Shown: positions 20,898 through 32,187, counted from the first letter of the stretch. The stretch: DNA of 64,000 bases from Parastagonospora avenae f. sp. tritici 18332-5 (GCA_022559985.1 JAFJTR010000019.1:248001-312000); one strand, 5' to 3'. Numbers and translations: made by a program. The notes: generated from the letters alone by a model not told the origin.

Positions 20898-23826
20898 GTT
20901 GTGGGAAGGGGCGAAGAAGAGAAGGAAGAAGGATGTGATACCCAAGAGTTGGATTAAAGGCAAAGAAGTTGCAGAGGATGTGGACGATACATTTAGAGAT
21001 CAGTCCGGTACGATTGCTTTATACTCGTTGTGCTCTCAGTAAACTAGATCCCAATGCCGACCAGGATGCTATTTTCACGGTTCTCGAGCAGCCCATCACA
21101 ACTCACCATGCTGTTTGAATGCCTAGCTGGCGTCCACATTCGCTTCACACCGGAGTTCCCACGACCACATTGCTTGAACAAGCCATAAAACGTGGTCGCC
21201 ACAGTCGCTTCGGTGCATGGGTACTGCTAGGCGGCAGTAAAGCCAAAGCTTCGCCCCGCGTAGACCATGAAATCCAGAACCATGGCTTGGGGGGCTTGTG
21301 TAGAACTCAGCTTACAACTCAACGGGAGTCTGTGCATGAGACGCCCAGCTTGGGAGGGCTTCTTGCACTGGGTCTGTGAGGCTGGACTTCGTATTCACCG
21401 GCGCTTGGCATCTGGGTTCAAGGTGGCTTGCGGTCGGCGATGTTAAAATAGTGCCCGTGAGTTTCACCGAGCTGGGATCTTACCCGTTCTAAGCAATGCG
21501 GGACAATTTATTTCAGATGCGAAAACTTAACAGCAGTAGAGACTGCTCGAATTTTTGGGGTACCCATGGGCAAATTTCCCGAGAATTGTTTAAAGCTGAA
21601 CACTGAGAAGGTGAAGAGAAGCAAACTGTGGTAGCTAGTTCTATAGATGTGTAACACGGCTTGCGATCATAACTGGGTGTCCAGTCAAAGCTGCCTATAG
21701 CCAGCGCCAGCGCAGCTGACTGTCATCCCTGTCTCTCATGGCTTGCTCGTTTCGACGCAAGCTGGAGCAGGGATTTCTCAGCGACATCGACGATAGCACG
21801 TGATTACCCCAGAGTCGGTGGTCTCCGACTCCTGCGCTCTGCTCGAGATCGAATGATAGCACGATTCGCTTCTAGACACGATGGCGCCTCGTCTCCGCTT
21901 CTGCGGTATCTCTTGAAAAGTGAACAGGCGGAATGTAGAGGAAGTTCTGGACTGCTTCTGGCTGATCGACGCTATGTCGTTAGTGTCCGCTAGCCGCACT
22001 TGCTACACGTGATCTCGCCTATTCACTGGGCGGAAAGAGCTTTGCAACCAGTCACGCAACGCACAGCAAGCCACAACCACTCTTCCAGATCAAGACAGTT
22101 CAGCCTTGTCGTGAAAATGTCTGTTTCGCCTGAAGACATCAATCCCGACTGTTTGTAGTATCCGTCGGCTACGACCACACCTGCAAAGCTGCTTGCGTCC
22201 ATGCGATCCATCAGCTATCGTTATGTCTGCATCGTCGAAGCATCTGCATTTGCCCAGGAACCACTTCCGGGCTAGGAAGCGAAAAAGATTGCCGCAATCG
22301 ATCACCCCACGATCCTAGACCGCCCCCCCACAAAACATCTAGCGAGACATCAGCGCTGACTCTCCAGATCCGATAGCGAACTAGGCTAGACAAGACGAGG
22401 CTAAGCCAAGAAAAGCTTGCTGTCAAAGTGGCTGGCTGACACGTTCCCGTCTTGATGAGCCAACTTTCACACCAGTGTGCTAGCATGGAGTTGGGAAGCA
22501 TCAGCCTTGGATGCTATTCCCGCGCAGTCAACTTTCCAGTTTCTGTATGCCATCCGTTTGTTTCTTTACTTCCTCAGTCTCTTGTCTCCGACATGTCTTA
22601 ATTGCAGTATTTTCCGTACCGTCTTTTGGATCATGGTCTACAAAACACTTGGTGCACGCCCTGCTAGACCGACTACGATACGACCTCGCCCGCCTTCGTT
22701 CAATATGTGGCTTGCAGATTGCCAAGGCTGCTTCAACACGGGAGGAATGCTTGGCCTCCAGTGAGATACTGAATACGGTCAGCATCAGCCTGGTCCATGA
22801 CCCCAACTCCGATGTGTCGCATGTACAACCCAGTAGCTGCAGCGTCTCGGCCTACACTCCAATCACCAACTCGACAACCCTTAGCTCAAGCATAAGGTGC
22901 AACACATCCGAAGATGCACACATGTACTGATCATGAAGACAGATAGAAACCTACGAAAGTGGAGCATTTGTAACTACACCTGCTCTTTCAGGTAAGCAGA
23001 AGCGGTGCAAGCAAAGGTCCCACCGTCCAGGCGACGTTCAACTGTCCAACGGCATACTAGTCTACCAAAGAATCTTCACACTGGCATATCTACACCTTTT
23101 TCCACAACTTACTCTTCCCGCAACCCCGTCTGATGAAGATTCTAGCCAGCCCCAGACACACTGGCTGTCGCGTGGCTCTTGGCGTGCGCCGACCACACGG
23201 ATTCTAGATCCAAAGTCACTCTCAGCCGCACGGTGCCAAGCCCGCCTCGACACGTTCACCGCGTCGCCAAGAGACTGTTGGCGAAGGCTTGTCGTATCGC
23301 TGACATCAGGCCAGCAGTGCTGAGCTGATTGAGTTTTGTGGACGACGGCGGCGCCGCAAGTTCTTTCGGATTATCTTGAGCGAGTGGCTTTTCGCCATGC
23401 CGAACGGTCTGGAATGGAAGCAGGAGGAAGGCATTCGCGACGAGTCTCAAGACATGTGTGAGTGTGGCGTGACTTCAGAAATATATTCCCAGACAGCTAC
23501 TGGTAACTCACCTCGCAGACACCAAGGCAAGGAAACTACACTTACGGCCGCTACTACGCAAAACATCGCGAGAAACCAAATCACACCATCATCGACCTTC
23601 AACAAGCGAGACTAATAGAACTCTGAAATGCCGCAGCGAGCCGCAACTTAGCTTTCATAGTACAGACAATTGATGCTGAGGCTGCACGTTCTTAGCAATG
23701 ACCAGAGTCTCCGGTCGTAGCTGAACTCCCAGCAAGTCTGTGCCTCTGCACTTTATCCAAACACGCAGCTCTTCTCAACATCCAACTGACCTTCGTTTAT
23801 GACGAGCCCCAAGGCGCCTATGCGCA
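20898..23826. other. Long gene-free region, left part
   Basis: 2.9 kb without a supported gene. The first few hundred bases are the oxidase promoter. Around 22477-22930 both strands hold frames of 90-140 codons; the reverse one begins GSWTRLMLTVFSISLEA and vaguely recalls the C-terminal part of fungal transcription factors, but it has no domain I can name. Base composition is not AT-skewed, so there is no obvious repeat-induced point mutation. No transposon ends noticed. Confidence 0.5.
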
Positions 23827-24142
23827 CCTAACACCCACGCCAAAACAATGCTAGACAGCTACATTAACCTAGGAAGCATACATTAGCGGAAAATCCAAGT
23901 AAGCTACACTTCCGCCGGCGATATGAGACAACAAGCCGATGACAGCATCGATCAGATTGTAGCATACTAAGAGTTCATGATCCTAACACTCACGCCAAAA
24001 CAACGCCAGGCTGCTACAATAACTTAGTATGCATGAATTGGAAGCAAAGCTAAGCGACCCACGCTTCCGCCTTCTACTGTACCGAAACGAGATAACGAAC
24101 CGACGACATCGATCACACTATAGCGCGCTAAGAGTTCATGAT
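23827..24142. repeat. Degenerate tandem repeat, two units of about 155-160 bp
   Basis: Unit one (23827-23981) and unit two (23982-24142) abut. Both start CCTAACACYCACGCCAAAAC, share GCTACA-TAAC-TA motifs, CTTCCGCC and end CTAAGAGTTCATGATC. The middle is diverged by substitutions and small indels. A shorter related piece lies at about 24472-24535. No coding capacity. Confidence 0.7.
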
Positions 24143-24703
24143 CGCAATGAGAACTTGGAGGCTTCGGGAGGCTTAATGGTGCATATTCGAACGCTGAACA
24201 TCGCATTTAAACGGCGCTTTACTGTGAACAGATACTATGCGAACTACTAGAGGCTACGTCATTGTCAACATTCATTGAGAGCATCCAACAATTCCACTGT
24301 CCCAACAAGTCGCGGATTCCACAGTGCGTCCTATGCCATGCCCAAACACGCATACCCCCGTCCCGCCCCGGAGACTGCTACGCCTTGCCAAACCTCCAAC
24401 ACCCACCCGAAACTAATTCGCGGAGAATCTCAAAGCGCCCACCATCACAGAACAACTACTTCACCACGAATCCCAGCTAGCTACAATATCTTAACATGCA
24501 TGTATTCGCTTCGCTAAACACAAGCGACGACCTTCTCGAAGGCTCAAACCCCCCTATAAAAAACAAGTCCAGAACTGAAGTTCCTTTGCTCCTCCGCTAA
24601 TGCTTAATCCCATTCCATGATATACCGATTCCATATCCATCCTTTACGCCGCCAGATCCTTTAAGAAACCCTTATACGCCTCATCCTTCTTGCCATCCGA
24701 TCC
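24143..24703. other. Gene-free region, right part, with third repeat fragment
   Basis: Holds a partial third copy of the tandem unit (about 24472-24535, core GCTACAATATCTTAACATGCATG) and the 3' UTR of RSC4. From 24640 to 24703 the reverse strand continues the RSC4 frame for 20 codons after its TAG stop. No other gene seen. Confidence 0.45.
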
Positions 24704-27589
24704 CTAATACAACGACTGGCGCATGAGGTGCAAGAAGATCGTGCACTTCTCAACCTCAATGTCCCCTTTGCTGCCGTTGGGCTCCGAGCCATCTTTGCGA
24801 TCCTTCTCCGCGACAATTTCAACGTCGATGCGATTGACGCCACCGACCAATTTGGCTTCGAAGACGGGCTCGCCCTTCTTCTTACCGCTCTCGATGCCGG
24901 GGCCGGGGCTGCTGCCGTTGACACCGGCGGTAACGGGGATGCGGTTGACTTCAAGCGTTTTGTTGCCGTTGACTAGGACAAAGATGCGGTACAGGCGGTT
25001 CGTCAATGCGATGGGGACCTTAGGCGTGATCTGCAGATACGAGTGTACTGGTGAGACGGCGACGGTGACGCTATGCTCGGTCTTCTGCTTGTTGGCAGGG
25101 ATGTCGACGGACCAGGGCTTTGGCAGGTTCAAGGCGGGATGTGTGTTCAGCGTGATCTTGGGAATCAGAGCTTCGTCCAAACCTGAACGAGTCAGCAAAG
25201 TCAAGTTATGTATACTTCGATATGTCACTTTCTCTTGAGAGGCACTTTGCGGAACGTGTTCTCGCGAAGAGCCGACGGAGGCACGTAGTACGTCGGTTGT
25301 TGAATGTGACCGTTAGTCATGGGTGCTTGGCCGACGTTGCCGTTCGGGTACGGGCTGCCACTGGTCCTCGGCGGAGCCATACTTGCATGAGGTGTATGAG
25401 CAGGAACGCTGAGCCGTTGAGCCTGGCCATCCGACGTAGTACTTGACGGTCGGATCGCGCTCAGTGCAGGAGACTGCATATCTTGCTTGACACCATTGAC
25501 AGCTGGTGGTGATCCGGCCGTCCGCGCCTGCACTGTGAGTGGCGGCAATACAGCAGCTGCGCCCTTTGATCCACTGAAAGGATTCGAAGACGGCACAGGA
25601 GTTCCAACTTTTGCCTGTGGAGATGCGCGAGCAGAGTTTGGTGCATGCATGCTGTCGCGGACATGTCGCTGCTGACGCAAGAGTGCATCACTATCAACAA
25701 TGACCCCAGGGGTAGCCGAGCTTCGTGCTCCAGGTGTGTTACGATCTGAAGCTGGACTCTGCCTGAGCTTCAGCTTTAGTTGCTGCTTCGGAGCCGGTGT
25801 ATTAGTCGACATGTTCAACTTGAGCTTTGGCTGTGCCGGCTCGTCAACTTTGGCCTTGGCTTCGGCGAGGCGCTTGTAGAAGAATTCCTAATTTTGTTAA
25901 CATGCTTAAACAGGCCTGCAGTGATCTGGTGCATACCTCCATCTCCAAGGAGACATTGTAGATGTCGCTACCATCCTCGTTGTAGTCGCGCGCGTTCTTC
26001 CAGATGAGGCTCATGGCGTCTTCGAATGAATCCCAGCTCTTGAACAGCGTCTGACCTGTGGGCTGGTCGCGTCCAATTACGCCTTGCACCTTCTTCTTGA
26101 TAGCCGCCAACGACATTGGCTCTTTGATGATCGCATAGTAGTCCTTCAGGCTACGGCTCGGAAGATTGAGGAAGGGAGCAAAGATTGGAAGACCGCTCCT
26201 GTACACATGTTAGCGAGGACTGCAGAAGTTGAAGACGGTCAACCTACTCGGGCTCGACATAATCAATGAGTTCTCTGACTATCTGCTCCTGTGCCTGTTG
26301 GAAAGTCTTGCCATCAAACTCGGGCCCGTCTTCAACGTCCTCGTGCGGGAGCGACGCTGATTGCCTGAGCCGCGAGGGTGCCGGTGTAGCCTGTGCCGCC
26401 GCAGCAGCAGCAGCTCGGCGAGGGCGGTCGAAGGTGTCTGGCGTGGCAGCCGGCGAATGGGCAGTTCGTGGGGTGGACGCAATGCGGGGGATGGGCTTGC
26501 CTGGCTGGGAGTTCTCCTCGCCAGGGATGGGTGTTGCGACAGCGACATAGCTGTTGTTGGTTCTGTACGCCGGGTTGTGCTTCGTCATCCAGTTCGAGGC
26601 AGTCTTGCGAAGGCGCTCAGCATCGTTGTAGACGGCCGAGTTCTTATCGTTGTAGGCTTTGGCATTGTTGACGAGCCGCTTGCAGTCGCTCTCGACCTGG
26701 GCGAGGGTAGCGTATTCTCCACGGTTTAGTTTGTTCTATAATGTAAAATCAGCATATGCTCTTGTGAATAGTCTCAAATATTTCATGACTGCTGCTGCCT
26801 CTATGCTGTGTGAAGTGCGAAGTTAGTAGAGGGAGGCCCGTTGGCGCATTGGTCCAGAGCGTGGGGTCTGGAGATACTAGTTTGCGATGTATGAGAGGGG
26901 TAGCCGTACCTCGATGGTGTCGATGGCAATGGGCAGCTTGATGTGCTCATAGTACTCCGGGAGCTCGGCCTGCGCGCAGTTTGTCAGTGGAGTTGGCGCG
27001 GGGAGAGCTGGGGAGCGTACCTTGCTAGGCAGTGTGAGGAAGTGGTCTGCAATTGGGCGACCGCTGCATCCTGTCAGTATTTATGCTTATAGCTGTGAAG
27101 GAAGGAAGCACGGGAGCTGCTAGGGATCGGCTAGTCGTCAGGCCAGGGTACGTACGTTTTGTCTTTCGCCTGCTTCAGCGTGTCGAGGAACTGCAGGCCC
27201 TTGGTCGTCGTCGTCTCTACCGTCTCAACGTTCGCATTCGATTCGCCCTACGCGCACGCGATCCACTGTTAGCAAGCTCGTCCATTACATCTACACGCAT
27301 TGCCGTCTCTGCCTCGGCATGCATCGTCGGCGGCGGTCGTGGTGTTGCGGCGCCATGGAGGGGCCGGCGGAGGTGTGAAGGGCTACTCGTCGAACCCAGT
27401 CGTCGCGTTCCATCTAGCAGCCAGCCCGCATCGCGACCGACACTACTCACACCTCGCTGGACCACCACCGACAATGCTCTCAACACCTTCGGGGGCTGCA
27501 CGTACCGGCACTTTCTGGCGCTTCGCAGGGCGACCGTCTCCATCGCCCATTGCCGCGCTGGCAGCTTTGCGCTTGGCCGCGCTTTCCAT
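24704..27589 (-). CDS. RSC4: RSC chromatin-remodelling complex bromodomain subunit Rsc4, with unresolved frame at last junction
   Basis: Seven exons join cleanly: 27589-27506, 27247-27156, 27063-27021, 26969-26910, 26735-26248, 26198-25937, 25887 to about 25230. The last exon begins near 25190. Bromodomain 1 is in exons 3-5 (IADHFLTLPSK, LPEYYEHIKLPIAIDTIE, VNNAKAYND) and bromodomain 2 in exons 5-6 (LPSRSLKDYYAIIKEPMSL, WKNARDYNEDGSDIYN). These bind acetyl-lysine on histone tails to recruit RSC. A Ser/Pro-rich linker follows, then the conserved C-terminal domain (EALIPKITLNTHP to CTIFLHLMRQSLY). The exon 7 donor (CTCAAGAGAAA, then GTGACA) and the acceptor TTCAG at about 25190 leave the C-terminal domain in the wrong frame by one base. 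Identity is firm; the exact 3' structure is not. Confidence 0.85.
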
Positions 27590-28172
27590 TTCGACTTGTT
27601 TCGTGGTCGCGTAGTCTATCCAAGCCGGCGCCAATGTTGGTTGATGCAGGTTCCGGGTCGTGCGCAGGTGCAGTTGAGGTGCGGTTATCGCTGTGCTGCC
27701 AAAAGCGCGTCCACGGGTTGCTTCTCCAAGGTGGCCCGTGTTGAGGTTTGGCGATCCGACGCGCTAAATTAGTGCCATCTTGGCATCGTTGACGCTGTCG
27801 AAGCTGTTGGCAGCTTTTGTCAACAACATCGTGTGATTGTTCATACGACCACTATCGTTTGTATGAGGCTAACGCGGATTTTTTTTTTGAGCCATAGCAT
27901 TCCTCAAAACCAAGAATGGTGACGAACATCCAATCTAGCTGGCCTCACAAACATGTCTGATGCTATATCCTGCTTCGTTCGGCCGTGGCATAATGATTTG
28001 TATTTAAAAGAAGAGATAGAGTCGTAAGCTCCTAGGTAGTATTCCCTGGCTATGTACCGCTTTCCAGGGTATGCACACACGGTCATGGAATCATCGCTAA
28101 GACCGCAGCAAACTCAGCCATGTTCCTAAAGCAATACCAGACACAATCGCATTTCCAACCCCAACAACACGA
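27590..28172. other. Spacer: RSC4 upstream region and kinase 3' UTR
   Basis: 583 bases. The RSC4 side keeps an open frame upstream of its ATG but without another ATG. A T9 run lies at about 27879. No gene. Confidence 0.5.
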
Positions 28173-29668
28173 TCAAGCCTTCTTGGTTCCACTCTCGGTG
28201 GCCTTCTTCTCGAACTCGGCCCTTGCCTCCGCCTCCTTCATTTCTCGTACTTTGGCCAAAACCACTTCTCGAAAGATGGCCCCCTTTGCGATCCTGCTTA
28301 GACGACCCGGTCCCTTTCCACTGCCAGCATCAGGAGTTTCTTCCTTGGGAGCGGGGACCTTGTCGGGGTGGTGCGCTGCGACCGCTTCTCCGGCGGCTTC
28401 ACGAGCGTTGGCGGGCATATCGGCCTGACCTGGAGCATCCTCCTCTTCGTCCTCTTGCATCTTGAGCGCTTCGATGCGGTTTGCAAGCTTGACGAGCTCG
28501 ATGCCGCGCTTGAGACGGGCCTTTGCAACGTACGCGCGAATCTCAGGCAGCAAGTTGTGGTCACTAGCCGTTGCGCCGCTGAGCCACACATGCTTGAGTG
28601 CGTCCTACTCACGTTAGTCAAAGAATTTGCAAAAAGGATACATAGCGTACCTTGCTCGTAGGCCGCTTGTTCGGGTCTGGATGTAGTAGCAACGTAATGA
28701 ACTCCTTGGCTTCCTTGCTGACCTCTTTCCAGTATCGCTCGTGGAAAATGACACGACCATTCTTGCACTCCTCAATGAGATCGGCCAGGTTCTCTGATCG
28801 GAATGGAGAGTAACCGCAGAGAAGTGTGTAGGTGATGACTCCCATCGACCACATGTCGACTGGCTTCCCGTGCCCTTTCTTCAGCATGACCTCAGGTGCA
28901 GCATATCCGAAGGATCCAGCCATTGTAGTGAGGACTTCGCTCTTAGAGTCGAGCATCTTGGCGATACCAAAGTCGGCTAGCACGAGAGATGAGTGGGGGT
29001 CGCGTGTAAGATAGAGAAGATTCTCGGGCTTGAGATCTGGGTCATGTGAGCGATGCATCTTTCGAGGAGGTCTAGGTAGTACCTCTGTGCACCACGTTGT
29101 TCTCGTGGAGGTAGTTGACTGCCTCGAGGACCTGTCTGATCGTCTCGGCAGCATCTTTCTCAGTGAACTTTCCCTTCTCGCAAATGCGGTCGAACAGCTC
29201 TCCGCCGGTTGCCAGTTGAGTCACGATGTAGTACTTGTCCTATGAATTGTCAGACCCCAATCCACTGCATGCATCTTGCAATGAGCTCACCCTTGACTCG
29301 AACCAGTCGTGGAACTTGACAATGTGTGGGTGTTTCATGCGCTGCAACATCTCCAGCTCGTCGTACACCATCTGCTCATTGCCTTTTACGTTCTTCTTCA
29401 GGATGATTTTGACAGCGACCTTGCCCTCGGGGCAGTCGGCTTCACGGACGATGCCATATGTGCCGGCTCCCAGTGTCTTTCCGAAGCGGTATCGAGATCT
29501 GCGATTGTGGTCTCAGCATGGGATTGTTTGCGCGGGGTATGTGAGCTACGCACTTGCGGTCATAGCTGTCGGGCTGGCCGTGCAGCTTGTTGAGCATATT
29601 TGTCACTGCAAGAAGTTGTGAGTATGCGATAATGCGTGTCGAACAATAAGAAAAGGAATCCTACTCAT
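28173..29668 (-). CDS. CMK1: Calcium/calmodulin-dependent protein kinase (CaMK)
   Basis: Six exons: 29668-29665, 29605-29554, 29498-29291, 29239-29083, 29036-28651, 28604-28173, giving 412 aa. The first coding exon is only four bases (ATGA); it is chosen because its GTAGGA donor joins in frame to TNMLNKLHGQPDSYDRKSRY, the usual N-terminus of this fungal kinase. If wrong, the ATG of MLNKLHG in exon 2 is the start. Kinase motifs are intact: GKTLGAGTYGIV, VAVK, HRDLKPEN, LADFGIAKM, YAAPEVM and DMWSMGVITYTLLCG. After the kinase domain, LPEIRAYVAKARLKRGIEL is the autoinhibitory and calmodulin-binding helix. The acidic, Lys-rich tail is disordered. It responds to Ca2+ signals in the cytosol and nucleus. 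Confidence 0.93.
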
Positions 29669-30537
29669 AGTGGGCAAATTGCTGGCAGCGCGTCAGCTGC
29701 TGCGTAGGCGCGAGGCTGAATGTCAGACGGAGATGAGATGCCTATCAGGCGCGTACAGCTTGGTGGGGTCGGTGAGGGGTAGGTATTCAGCAGTAGGTTG
29801 CAATTGCGCGTGCTAGGAAGAAGAGAAATGCAAAGAAAATAAAAAGTCGCAAAGGATGGAGAGGAAGCTCAAACGTGGTCGGGGCCAGAAATAACCTAGG
29901 GCCTTGGAGCAATTGCTGTTCGACTTCGGTGGGGTAGGCGCAACGCTCGTGTCCGCCTGTTGAGTGGCTCCAGGGCTGTGCACACCCCGATTGGCCTTAT
30001 CACCTCCGTGTGCGCCTCATGGCTGTGTCTCTTAGGCCTGACATAACCCAGCAGACGCTCCTTTCACCACGACCAGTTAGACACGCGTCAAAGAGAGGGC
30101 CATGCAGCATTGCAGCCTGGCCAAGGCTGCCTGCAAATCTGCGCGTATAATCCTACCAACTGCAGCTGGACCACGCGAGAACAGCCACGCGGCGTAGCTG
30201 CATTCGTTTCTCCTCCACAGTGTTTCTCCTAGCTTGGAAAGACAAGACCCTGCGTCGCTCGTTCGCAGTAGCCAGCCAAGCTGGAAGGGCCCATGGTAAC
30301 GCAAGGAATGGGGAAAGCAGGGGACCAGGCTGAACATGTTTGACAGCTACGTCATGCTTGTCGCAACTTCTTGCCATGTAGAAAACCTGATCAAGCTCGA
30401 CTGCTCCTATCACCAGACTATTTCAATATCTTCTCGTACTCCTCAACACAGATCTTACTTTGCGAAATTAGCGCTGCCAAACCTTACATCTTTCACACCC
30501 TCTACTACCTAGCGCACCCCATCTGCCGATCGCCAAC
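29669..30537. promoter_or_regulatory. Divergent upstream region, kinase / small membrane protein
   Basis: 869 bases between divergent starts. Reverse frames at 30077-30413 lack family resemblance. The 100 bases before 30538 are pyrimidine-rich with many CACCC/CTACC runs, as expected of a fungal leader. No RNA gene seen. Confidence 0.4.
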
Positions 30538-30896
30538 ATGACTGCCACTCAGATCTTCACTGTTTTCGCCGGCATCCTGGCCCTAACCGGTGTCTATCTC
30601 TACTTCTTCGGCATCGACCCCGAGACCAAGCGCGCGCTCGAGAAGAAGGCCCTCAAGACCATGGGCGAGAACAAGATGTCTTACCTGGCCAAAGGTATGT
30701 TTGTCGATCTTCTCTGGGCGATCCACACTAACAACCCCCAGACCAGATCAACAAGATCCCTACCTCGGATCAGGAAGACGTCAAGAACCTCAAGAAGACT
30801 CTCGGCAATGCTGTCGGTGGTGTCACCAACAACCCCATCGGGGAGACTGCTGGTGAAGGCGCAGACAGACTCACAGCTCCCTTTACTGGACGCTAA
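30538..30896 (+). CDS. Small single-pass membrane protein, conserved in fungi
   Basis: Two exons, 30538-30694 and 30742-30896, giving 103 aa; the 47-base intron is GTATGT..CCCAG. Residues 5-25 (QIFTVFAGILALTGVYLYFFG) form one transmembrane segment. The rest is soluble and charged: DPETKRALEKKALKTMGENK, then DQINKIPTSDQEDVKNLKK and a Gly-rich end closing LTAPFTGR. I do not recognise a named family. The stop at 30894 is embedded in a sequence (CGCTAATGG then TCTCTGTAG) that also looks like a branch site and acceptor, so a second isoform with a different end is possible; see the next entry. Confidence 0.75.
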
Positions 30897-30913
30897 TGGT
30901 CATGTCTCTGTAG

Positions 30914-31086
30914 TTCGAGCTGCGAACCAGGCCTAGGGCGCTGCGGCAAGCTACTCGAAGAACGCGGCTGATCGCGTCGATTGGGACACGGTCCAGGGAT
31001 ATTCGAAGAGTGCGCTCGAGCGCGTGTCGACCATGACGTCCAAATCGAAGGAGAAGGTCGAGAAGAAAGTGAAAAAGACGGAGTGA
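30914..31086 (+). other. Coding-like 3' segment of the small membrane protein gene
   Basis: An intron from a GTGAAG donor at 30853 to the TCTCTGTAG acceptor at 30913, with GCTAAT branch site, would join NNPIGETAG to VRAANQA and then meet TAG at 30934. Immediately after that TAG the same frame continues for 49 codons with strong G/C third positions (GAAASYSKNAADRVDW, DTVQGYSKSALERV, a Lys/Glu-rich end) to TGA at 31084. So the segment looks like an exon interrupted by one stop. Whether it is translated cannot be told here. Confidence 0.45.
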
Positions 31087-31214
31087 TGGCGTAACGATGA
31101 TGAACACTAATGAAGCGTCTGGCGTATGACTGTATCCTTAATTCTTTGTCCTGGATAGATACGATGGCGAGTTGGCACCTGTACGGTATCCTCAAGCTCC
31201 CATGAATCAAATCT

Positions 31215-31610
31215 TCAACCCAATTGCCACCCACCCCTCCAGATGCCCCACCACAGTCCCTCCCATACCAACACAGTTGCCCAAAACACAACTTGAAAAC
31301 CGGTCTTTCTTGTCTTGTGCTGGAAATAATGCATCCCAACAAGTGCACCTGGCCAACCGCCCAGCAGTGCCAATGTGTGCAATGTCACCTCTTTGACTCT
31401 CCACTCCATATTCCGCGCTTGCATCTTGTCATAGCCATAGAACAAGAAGGTCATCCCGCTGGCAGTACCTGTCCAAGCAAGCGGCAAGATGGAATGTGTC
31501 GAGGCGTACAGGCGAACCAAGGTGCAAGTAGGTAGAATGAGGGAGGCAGCACCAGCGATGGTTGCGAGTGTGAACGGACGTCTGCGTGGGCGCGCGCGAT
31601 TTGGCGGCAT
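31215..31610 (-). CDS. DUF1294 small membrane protein
   Basis: Single frame; from the ATG at 31610 it is 131 aa. The family signature is clear: FLFYGYDKMQARNMEWRVKE, then LHTLALLGGWPGALVGMHYF and HKTRKTGFQVVFW. It has three or four hydrophobic segments (TLATIAGAASLILPT, MTFLFYGY, the LALLGGWPGALVG stretch, and VVFWATVLVWEGLWWGIW). Function is unknown in bacteria and fungi; it is an integral membrane protein. I prefer the start at MPPNRARPRRRP because fungal homologs begin with a short basic stretch; an in-frame ATG at 31688 would add 26 residues. Confidence 0.82.
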   Translation of the reverse strand: MPPNRARPRRRPFTLATIAGAASLILPTCTLVRLYASTHSILPLAWTGTASGMTFLFYGYDKMQARNMEWRVKEVTLHTLALLGGWPGALVGMHYFQHKTRKTGFQVVFWATVLVWEGLWWGIWRGGWQLG

Positions 31611-31688
31611 CACGACAATGTTGTGTGGTTGTTCACGAGAGGGTTTGAAGATGAGCTGGAAGCTTGCCTTGTCGATCCCCCGAAACAT

Positions 31689-32187
31689 CAAACACCCACA
31701 CTAGCGCTGCCGTAGCCGGAGTAAACCCGCCAGGTGTTCAACTTCATATTCGGCTACACCACAACACCTTCAATCGTTACCGATGCATCCAGAACACCAC
31801 GGCCGTCTGTCATCGCCAATTCCGACCAAGTACAGGCTCAACCCGGTCGAAGGATGACTGCTGACGCCCTACTACAAAACCGTCAAGTAGAGCCGAAATT
31901 GCGCAATTACAACATCACGATCTTCACCACAGCCGAAAGCTTGACTGCTCGATAGGCATTAACATGGATTGATAGTAATTAGACACTAAAACCACCTCTG
32001 CAGACCCAGTAAACGGCGAGGCGCACACAAGCAGCAAGATTTGTACAAAGCGTAACACGTAACGTAGCAACATATTGACAAGAAGGGTGTGTACACTACA
32101 TGACTAATTCAGCTTCCACCAACAGACATCATTCCCTTGACTGGCATCTCCTTCTTATGGAACAAAAGAGATGGACATATGGTATGT
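31689..32187. other. Intergenic spacer
   Basis: About 500 bases between two leftward genes: promoter of the DUF1294 gene and 3' UTR of the GH17 gene. AC-rich frames here do not look coding. Nothing else seen. Confidence 0.5.

Noticed and set aside
21119..21379. 86-codon forward frame in the gene-free region
   Set aside because: No domain, signal peptide or codon bias; similar frames occur by chance in spacers of this base composition.
22477..22930. Open frames on both strands faintly resembling a fungal transcription-factor C-terminus
   Set aside because: No DNA-binding domain, no ATG-supported exon chain and no conserved motif I can name.
24741..24745. Possible repeat-induced point mutation signature across 21-24.5 kb
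   Set aside because: The region is not AT-rich and TpA is not visibly inflated; a dinucleotide calculation would be needed to claim it.
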